From NCBI GenBank assembly GCA_009701715.1, contig WLJO01000023.1, positions 1 to 38,718 on the forward strand: DNA of 38,718 nt. Direction: 5' to 3'. Every line of letters begins with the position of its first letter. Position 1 is the stretch's first letter. Under the pieces are notes generated by a model. It was given only the letters and a program-made list of their open reading frames with translations. It was not told the DNA's origin and ran no database searches. The stretch is from Actinomycetota bacterium. GTDB lineage: Bacteria; Actinomycetota; Acidimicrobiia; Acidimicrobiales; Ilumatobacteraceae. A program made the translations under genes and the position numbers. Positions 7,326 to 13,149 of this stretch are shown here, piece after piece.

Positions 7326-8819
7326 TCAATCATTCCGCCGCATTTCCTCGGCCCGCTCCTGAAGCCTCTGGAAAAAGTCGCTCTCCGTGATCTCCCCGAC
7401 CTCGCGTTCAACCTTCGCTCGGTCAACCACCACCCGCAGTTGGGTCACCTGATCGCGCAGTTTGCGTTCTCGTTCGACGATTTCGGAAGCCATGCGCCGG
7501 AATGCACGGGCTAGGGCCCCAACCTCGTCGTTTCGGGCGGCGGCGCGGTCGAGTGTGCCCGGATCGAACCGGTCTTCTTCGAGGGCTACAGCAGCGCTCG
7601 TCAGCGCCTGTACTGGGCGCACAATTCGGCGACTGCTCAGAAGGCCGATCAGAAGGCCGACGAGGAGAATCGCAGCGTCGATGACGATCTGGCGCACCGC
7701 AAGACTGTTGCCGACACTGTTCAACTCTGCTTGCGGGACGGCTGATACGAGTAGCCATTTGCTCGAATCCACCGACGACACGTCGAACTGCCACTGCTCG
7801 CTGCGTCCGTTCCTGAACTGGGCGACGTTCGAAAAGTTTACGATCTCTCCGGTAGTGCTCGGTTCCCCTCCAGCGAGAGACGCGCTGAGGCGGCGTCCCC
7901 AGTCTGTGTTGGAAAGCGCACTGAGGTCGCGCCTCGCCGGTGTTACGACGACGTGTCCCTCTTGATCAAGGACGAAGAGGAACCCTTCGCCGTTGAACTT
8001 CACCTCGGCGAGTGCATTGCTGAGCGACAGTTTGGTGGTGGAGAGGCGCGTTGCGGCTTCGTTGTCGATGTCATCCAGGTACACCCCGGTACCGATCACC
8101 CAGTTCCAAGGCTTGTAGAGAAACACGTAGCTGACCTTGGGGGACGGCAACGTTGCTCCGGCTCTGGTTGCGACGTAGTCGACGTAGCCATCGCCACGGG
8201 TCAGGACGACCTCGCGGAACTCCTGGAAGAAGTACTTCCCGTTGGCGTCCTGGTAATCAATCATGTTCCCGACGAACGAAGGGTTCGGTTCCACGACCGA
8301 CACCATGTCGGGTGTGAACACGAAGAAATAATCGTTGTTGGCATAGCGGTAGGTGAAGAGCATCTGCTCGGCAATCGCGCGGGCTTCGCGGTCGGTCAGC
8401 TCGCCTCGTCCCACTGCGGCGCGGAGTTGGTCAAGCGCTCCAACTTGGGCCATGAGGAGATCTTTGAGTTGGGCCTTTCGGGTTGCGAGAGTCTCGGATC
8501 GATAGCGGGTGACATCGGCGTTCGCCCGATCGATCAGGAGCTTGGTGGCCTTATGCGCGTTAGCCATCGACTCACGTGCACTGCTCGTTTCCGACGTGCG
8601 CACGGAGATCGCCGAAACGGCGGCAGTGGCGGTCGCACTCAGGGCGAGCAACACCGCAAGCAGCAGTGCGATTCGCAGACTGAGCGTCGCCCGAGGGCCA
8701 TGCAACCTGCGTTGGGGTGGGAGAGTCTGCTGGGTGGCTACGCGATGAGCTGCAGGGCTGCGCCCTCCCGACGGGTTCGAATCGAGCGCCTCTCGAGTGC
8801 TTCTCGTTCGCCGTTTCAT
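7326..8819 (-). CDS. Membrane sensor: tandem Cache-type sensor and HAMP, no output domain
   Basis: The protein has 497 residues. ATG 8819 is chosen because it overlaps the esterase stop as ATGA; an upstream frame extension would only run through the esterase. Layout: a cytoplasmic basic N-terminus of ~45 residues, TM1 at about 47-69, an extracytoplasmic part to ~378, TM2 at about 379-395, and HAMP from ~396 to 450. The first Cache module shows NNDYFFVFTPDMVSVVEPNP, then YFFQEF and WNWVIGTGVYLDDID; a second begins near NGEGFLFVLDQEGHVVVTP. After HAMP only a ~47-residue helical tail (VGEITESDFFQRLQERAEEM) remains, so there is no kinase, cyclase or methyl-accepting domain. It must signal through a partner. 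It is translationally coupled to the esterase and divergent from the ParA-like gene. Confidence 0.85.
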   Translation of the reverse strand: MKRRTRSTREALDSNPSGGRSPAAHRVATQQTLPPQRRLHGPRATLSLRIALLLAVLLALSATATAAVSAISVRTSETSSARESMANAHKATKLLIDRANADVTRYRSETLATRKAQLKDLLMAQVGALDQLRAAVGRGELTDREARAIAEQMLFTYRYANNDYFFVFTPDMVSVVEPNPSFVGNMIDYQDANGKYFFQEFREVVLTRGDGYVDYVATRAGATLPSPKVSYVFLYKPWNWVIGTGVYLDDIDNEAATRLSTTKLSLSNALAEVKFNGEGFLFVLDQEGHVVVTPARRDLSALSNTDWGRRLSASLAGGEPSTTGEIVNFSNVAQFRNGRSEQWQFDVSSVDSSKWLLVSAVPQAELNSVGNSLAVRQIVIDAAILLVGLLIGLLSSRRIVRPVQALTSAAVALEEDRFDPGTLDRAAARNDEVGALARAFRRMASEIVERERKLRDQVTQLRVVVDRAKVEREVGEITESDFFQRLQERAEEMRRND

Positions 8820-10003
8820 CGAGGGTTCAGTGCGCGCTGCAACTCTGCAGCGACGTACTTGCGCGCTCTGTTCGCGCCGTCGAGCGCCGGGGAGAACAGG
8901 ATGAAGCCGTGGAACATCCCATCGCACTCAACGTGCTGCACCTCGACGCAGGCATCCCGAAGGCGTTGCGCGTACACCACCCCATCGTCGTGCATTGGGT
9001 CGATTGATGCCGCGAGGATGAGCGCAGGCGGTGATCCTGAGAGGTCCGGTGCGTGGATGGGAGACGATGTCCACTCGCGGGGAGGGGCTGCATAGTGCTG
9101 GTAGAACCATTCCATGTCGGCAGCTGACACGAGGGGTCCGTCGGCGAATGTCTCGTAGGAAGGCAGCGATCGCTCCGTGTCGAGGGCGGGGTAGAGCAGC
9201 ACCTGGAGCGCGATACGTGCCCAGCCCTCGCGGTGCGCAGTGAGGATGGCCGAGGTGCAAAGCGCTGCGCCGGCTGAATCGCCCATGGCGGCGAGACGGT
9301 GAGCGTCCAGCCCGTGCGATGCGCCTTGCTCAACGAGCCAGTGAAGCGCAGCAACCGTGTCGGTATATGCAGTCGGAAAGCGATGCTCCGGTGCGAGACG
9401 GTACCCGACACTGACTACAGCGAAACCAGTGAGTTCGACCATGGAGAGGCAGAACTCGTTATACGATTCGATGGAGCCGGTTACGTAGCCGCCACCGTGG
9501 ACAAAAAACACCACCGGCAGCAGTGCTTCGCCGGCGTCGACGGGCCGGTAAACGCGGACTTCGACGCCTGGCAGCACCTGGTGGTCTCGAACGCCGTCGG
9601 ATCCAGACGGGGTCGTGTTTACTTCGGAGTCGGCGGCAAGCGAAGCAAGCGCTCCTGTGACATCGGGGCTGGAGCGTCTGCGTCCAGACAGCATGGCCTC
9701 CCAGAGGGTGTCGCCCCGAGGGCCCTCGCGCCTGCGAAGGTACCCGGCAAAGCGCAGGTTCTCCAGCAGCGGTTGGAGGCGAGATTCGACAATGCCCGAT
9801 ATCGCTGCAAGGTTGCTCTCACTCATTCGGCCCAACCTCGAAACGTGGCTGACGATGGCGACGCTGTCGTCGTCAAGGGCCCAAGTGCCGGCGAGATGAA
9901 GCCCCTCGCGGCGGGCGCCAGCGACCGTCAACTGGGACACGTTTACCACGCCCTTGCTCCGCAGCAGCGCGACGAGGACTGCGGCCTGAGGGTCAAGTTC
10001 CAC
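8816..10003 (-). CDS. Alpha/beta-hydrolase esterase, HSL family, with N-terminal insert
   Basis: 395 residues if started at GTG 10003. The open frame extends to 10117, but that would run into the divergent ParA-like gene, and VELDPQAAVLVALL looks like the natural N-terminus of HSL-type esterases. The oxyanion motif HGGG is at about 169-172, the nucleophile Ser in GDSAG at 241-245, Asp in SIDPMHDDG near 335 and His in MFHGF near 365, so the catalytic set is complete. Between ~40 and ~105 lies an extra segment (SHVSRLGRMSESNLAAISG, then LENLRFAGYLRRREG) resembling a winged helix; family members normally have a shorter cap region here. It heads the minus-strand island operon. No clear ribosome binding site precedes GTG 10003. 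Confidence 0.85.
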   Translation of the reverse strand: MELDPQAAVLVALLRSKGVVNVSQLTVAGARREGLHLAGTWALDDDSVAIVSHVSRLGRMSESNLAAISGIVESRLQPLLENLRFAGYLRRREGPRGDTLWEAMLSGRRRSSPDVTGALASLAADSEVNTTPSGSDGVRDHQVLPGVEVRVYRPVDAGEALLPVVFFVHGGGYVTGSIESYNEFCLSMVELTGFAVVSVGYRLAPEHRFPTAYTDTVAALHWLVEQGASHGLDAHRLAAMGDSAGAALCTSAILTAHREGWARIALQVLLYPALDTERSLPSYETFADGPLVSAADMEWFYQHYAAPPREWTSSPIHAPDLSGSPPALILAASIDPMHDDGVVYAQRLRDACVEVQHVECDGMFHGFILFSPALDGANRARKYVAAELQRALNPR

Positions 10004-10061
10004 GTAGCGAGTCTGACATAATGGCTTTAGCGAAGACAATAATGAGGACTCGGATTCACGC

Positions 10062-10826
10062 ATGGCGAAGTTGATTTCTGTGCACTCCTTTCGAGGGGGC
10101 ACCGGGAAGACAAACACGGTCGCAAACCTTGCTGGTCAACTTGCTGTTGGCGGGGCTCGGGTAGCGATCGTGGATACCGATATTCAGAGCCCCGGTGTGC
10201 ACGTTCTCTTCGGGCTCGACAACACGCATGGTCCCTCGCTGAACGATTATCTGTGGGAGCAAGCGACAATCCAGGACGTCGCTCAAGACGTGAGCGACCG
10301 GGTGCGGGCAAATCAGGCGATGTCCGATGGCGGTGCGCTGTACCTCGTGCGCTCAAGTGTTTCTGCAGGCGATATCGCACGGATTCTGCACGATGGCTAC
10401 GACGTCGCGCGGCTCAGGGATGGTTTGAAGAATCTTGCATCGGAGCTTCACCTCGACTACGTCATTGTCGATACGCACCCCGGGCTGAACGAAGAGACGC
10501 TTCTTTCGATCATGTTGAGTGACACGCTCCTGATCATTCTTCGACCTGACCGCCAAGATTTTGAGGGAACTGCAGTGACCGTCAGTGTTGCGCGTCGCCT
10601 GAAGGTGCCCGACTTGCTTCTCGTCCTGAACAAGGTCCCATCAGGTGTGGACCGGGGGGACCTGCTGAAGCAGATGGACGAAACGTACGGTGCCGAGACC
10701 GTCGCACTCTTGCCACTCGACGAGGATGTTGTGCGGAACGCATCGAGTGATCTCTTCTCACTTACCCAGCCGAGACACGAGTGGTCGGAACAGATTCGGG
10801 TTATTGCAGAACGTGTACGGGTCTAG
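10062..10826 (+). CDS. ParA/MinD-like deviant Walker ATPase
   Basis: A 254-residue cytoplasmic P-loop ATPase. The N-terminus MAKLISVHSFRGGTGKTNT carries the P loop at residues 11-17, but with Arg replacing the signature Lys of KGGxGKT. Switch I VDTDIQSPGVHVLFGLD and the Walker B-like VIVDTHPGLNEETL are present, then LIILRPDRQDFEGT and LVLNKVPSG. Such ATPases position plasmids, chemoreceptor arrays or division proteins by cycling between membrane or DNA and cytosol. No ParB gene or obvious centromere repeats are nearby, arguing against plasmid partition. GAGGA lies 13 bases before ATG 10062. It is divergent from the esterase/sensor/dehydrogenase unit and is the last gene before the distal repeat. 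The role is inferred only. Confidence 0.85.
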   Translation: MAKLISVHSFRGGTGKTNTVANLAGQLAVGGARVAIVDTDIQSPGVHVLFGLDNTHGPSLNDYLWEQATIQDVAQDVSDRVRANQAMSDGGALYLVRSSVSAGDIARILHDGYDVARLRDGLKNLASELHLDYVIVDTHPGLNEETLLSIMLSDTLLIILRPDRQDFEGTAVTVSVARRLKVPDLLLVLNKVPSGVDRGDLLKQMDETYGAETVALLPLDEDVVRNASSDLFSLTQPRHEWSEQIRVIAERVRV

Positions 10827-10833
10827 CGATCGC

Positions 10834-10871
10834 AAACTCGTGGGGGTTCAAGTCCGCCCTTCGACACCAAG
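10834..10871 (+). repeat. Right attachment-site repeat (displaced tRNA-Leu 3' end)
   Basis: This is the second copy of the 38-base repeat of 5610-5647. It contains a T-arm, acceptor 3' strand and CCA but no 5' half of a tRNA. Its one difference, G10856, would break the T stem (GGGGG against CCGCC), which fits a copy no longer under selection. It begins 7 bases after the ParA-like gene stop. Confidence 0.88.
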
Positions 10872-10899
10872 CCCCGGGCCGTCGGGCTGGGGCTTTCTT
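10869..10899 (+). terminator. Rho-independent terminator, probably the original tRNA-Leu terminator
   Basis: AAGCCCC (10869-10875) pairs with GGGGCTT (10889-10895), extended inward by partial GGGCC/GGGCT pairing, and is followed by TTTCTT. It starts within the displaced tRNA end, the usual place of a tRNA terminator. It now also terminates the ParA-like gene. Confidence 0.75.
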
Positions 10900-10995
10900 G
10901 TTTGCTTGGGCAGTCGTGCCCGATGCGTCGCCGGTGCGCAATCTGCTAAGCAATGGTTGGTGCCGGGTTCCGGCCCAACCGGAAGGGTCAAGCCG

Positions 10996-13077
10996 TTGAT
11001 TCGTCACATCTCAGGTCGCCTGCGCAGCATTGTCGGTGTCGCTTTCGTAGCCGCAAGTGTCGCCACGTTCGTCCTCGCCTCTCCTGTCACCGCGCAGACC
11101 GTCGCAGACGGCAGCATCGACAGCACCTTCACCCCACCGTCCCTCGACGGCCGGGTGCGATCGGTGGTGGTGCAGGCTGACGGCAAGGTCGTGATCGGCG
11201 GCGCCTTCGACGGGTATCTCACACGCCTGAACGGCAACGGCAGCGTCGACAGCAGCTTTGCCGCGCCGTCCCTCGACGGCCCGGTGTACTCACTGCTGGT
11301 GCAGGCCGACGGCAAGATCCTGGTCGGCGGTGACTTCACCGGGTCCGTCACACGCCTCAGCACCAATGGCAGCGTCGACAGCACCTTCACGCCACCATCC
11401 CTCGACGGCCGGGTGCGATCGGTGGTGGTGCAGGCTGACGGCAAGATTCTGATCGGCGGCAATTTCACCGGGTATCTCACACGCCTCAACAGCAATGGCA
11501 GCGTCGACAGCAGCTTTGCCGCGCCGTCCCTCGACGGCCGGGTGTACTCGGTGGTGGTGCACGCTGATGGCAAGATCCTGGTTGGCGGTGACTTCACCGG
11601 GTATGTCACACGCCTGAACAGCAATGGCAGCGTCGACAGCACCTTTACCGCGCCGTCCCTCGACGGCCGGGTGCGATCGGTGGTGGTGCACGCTGATGGC
11701 AAGATCCTGGTCGGCGGTGACTTCACCGGGTATGTCACACGCCTGAACACCGATGGCAGCGTGGACAGCGCCTTTACCGCACCGTCCCTCGACGGCGTGG
11801 TGCAGTCGGTGGTAATGCAGGCCGACGGCAAGATTTTGGTCGGTGGTGAGTTCAACGGATCCGTCACACGCCTGAACGGCAACGGCAGCGTCGACAGCGC
11901 CTTTACCGCACCGTCCCTCGACGGCGTGGTGCAGTCGGTGGTGGTGCAGGCTGACGGCAAGGTCTTGGTCGGCGGCGCCTTCAACGGGTCCGTCACACGC
12001 CTGAACAGCGATGGCAGCGTCAACAGCACCTTTACCCCGCCATCTCTCGCCGGCGTGGTGTACTCGGTGGTGGTGCAGGCTGACGGCAAGATCCTGGTCG
12101 GCGGCAATTTCACGGGGTCCGTCACACGCCTCAACGCCGATGGCAGCATCGACAGCACCTTCACCCCGCCGTCCCTCGCCGGCGTGGTGTTCTCACTGGT
12201 GGTGCAGGCCGACGGCAAGATCCTGGTCGGCGGCAATTTCACCGGGTATGTCACACGCCTCAACAGCAATGGCAGCGTTGACAGCACGTTCACCCCACCA
12301 TCCCTCGACCTCGTGGTGTTCTCACTGGTGGTGCAGGCCGACGGCAAGATCCTGGTCGGCGGCAATTTCACCGGGTATGCCACACGCCTCAACGCCGATG
12401 GCAGCATCGACACCACGTTCACCCCACCATCCTTCAGCGGCCGGGGGAAGCGGGTCCCCGTCGGTGTGCAGTCAATCGTGGTGCAGGCTGACGGCAAGAT
12501 CTTGGTTGGCGGCGACTTCACCGGGTATCTCAAACGCCTGAACCCCAACGGCAGCATCGACACCGACTTCGCATCCTTCGACAAGAAGGTGAACTCGGTG
12601 GTGGTGCAGGCTGATGGCAAAATCCTGGTCGGCGGCGACTTCAAAGGGCACGTCAAACGCCTCAACCCCAACGGCAGCATCGACACCGACTTCGCATCCT
12701 TCGACAAGAGGGTGAACTCGGTGGTGGTGCAGGCTGATGGCAAGATCCTGGTCGGCGGCAAGTTCAAAGGGTCCGTCAAACGCCTCCACCCCAACGGCAG
12801 CATCGACAGCACCTTCACCCCACCAAGCCCACCAAACCTCACCGGCCGGGTGAATTCGGTGGTGGTGCAGGCTGATGGCAAGATCTTGCTGGGCGGTGAC
12901 TTCAAAGGGTCCATCAAACGCCTCAACAACGCGCTCCCGCAGTCGGGAACGAGTGGTGCAATCGTGGGTGGCGGCAGCGGTAACGGGGTGTGGATCATCG
13001 TGATCGTCGCCGCTGGCGCAGCAGTCATCGCGGCGGGTGTTTCGGTTGTACGTCGCCGCAAACCCCGCGCTGCGTAA
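10996..13077 (+). CDS. Secreted repeat protein (14 beta-propeller-like repeats) with C-terminal anchor
   Basis: The protein has 693 residues from TTG 10996, chosen because GGAAGGG lies 8 bases upstream and a signal peptide follows (basic start, VGVAFVAASVATFVLA, cleavage near VTA-Q). Fourteen tandem repeats fill 608 residues; ten are exactly 43 residues and the last four are 50, 41, 41 and 46. The core VVVQADGKILVGG then F.G..TRLN..GS.DS.F resembles delta-60/DUF5122 repeats, which form beta-propellers. The end has LPQSGT, a glycine-rich linker, a hydrophobic segment and RRRKPRAA, the layout of a sortase sorting signal with LPQSG in place of LPxTG. It is probably a surface protein; its ligand is unknown. 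It lies just outside the tRNA island, after the terminator. Confidence 0.82.
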   Translation: MIRHISGRLRSIVGVAFVAASVATFVLASPVTAQTVADGSIDSTFTPPSLDGRVRSVVVQADGKVVIGGAFDGYLTRLNGNGSVDSSFAAPSLDGPVYSLLVQADGKILVGGDFTGSVTRLSTNGSVDSTFTPPSLDGRVRSVVVQADGKILIGGNFTGYLTRLNSNGSVDSSFAAPSLDGRVYSVVVHADGKILVGGDFTGYVTRLNSNGSVDSTFTAPSLDGRVRSVVVHADGKILVGGDFTGYVTRLNTDGSVDSAFTAPSLDGVVQSVVMQADGKILVGGEFNGSVTRLNGNGSVDSAFTAPSLDGVVQSVVVQADGKVLVGGAFNGSVTRLNSDGSVNSTFTPPSLAGVVYSVVVQADGKILVGGNFTGSVTRLNADGSIDSTFTPPSLAGVVFSLVVQADGKILVGGNFTGYVTRLNSNGSVDSTFTPPSLDLVVFSLVVQADGKILVGGNFTGYATRLNADGSIDTTFTPPSFSGRGKRVPVGVQSIVVQADGKILVGGDFTGYLKRLNPNGSIDTDFASFDKKVNSVVVQADGKILVGGDFKGHVKRLNPNGSIDTDFASFDKRVNSVVVQADGKILVGGKFKGSVKRLHPNGSIDSTFTPPSPPNLTGRVNSVVVQADGKILLGGDFKGSIKRLNNALPQSGTSGAIVGGGSGNGVWIIVIVAAGAAVIAAGVSVVRRRKPRAA
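11110..12933 (+). repeat. Tandem DNA repeat, 129-base unit, 14 copies
   Basis: The coding sequence repeats with a period of 129 bases for ten units and then four units of 150, 123, 123 and 138 bases. Neighbouring units are very similar at base level, for example the segment reading GTGGTGCAGGCTGACGGC, which suggests recent expansion or homogenisation by recombination. Copy number is likely to vary between strains. Confidence 0.9.
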
Positions 13078-13149
13078 CACGGCTCCGGTTGGGAGGTCGG
13101 CTCGGTACGCAAGCGTCTCAACGGCCGCTGGTGCAGCACCCCGAGTAGG

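Larger units (their letters stand above)
5646..10871. mobile_element. Candidate genomic island inserted at tRNA-Leu(GAG), no integrase
   Basis: About 5.2 kb lie between the intact tRNA-Leu and a displaced copy of its last 38 bases. Distal to the displaced copy is a rho-independent terminator (10869-10899) that starts at the repeat's last bases, so the ancestral locus probably ran tRNA-terminator without the insert. The contents are a degenerate vapBC pair, a GldA-type dehydrogenase, a Cache/HAMP sensor, an esterase and a divergent ParA-like ATPase. Their base composition looks lower in G+C than the flanks in places: a hand count of bases 10081-10140 gives 35 of 60, against 42 of 60 at 37321-37380. 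No integrase, transposase or replication gene is visible, so it is either a remnant, a passively mobilised element, or was inserted by an integrase acting in trans. Confidence 0.75.

Noticed and set aside
10061-10064. The divergent esterase and ParA-like genes could both start in the same CATG.
   Set aside because: The esterase would gain 20 residues unlike its family; GTG 10003 gives the natural N-terminus. The same chance arrangement occurs at 29824-29827.
11110-12933. CRISPR-like array.
   Set aside because: The units are 123-150 bases, contiguous and protein-coding without spacers.
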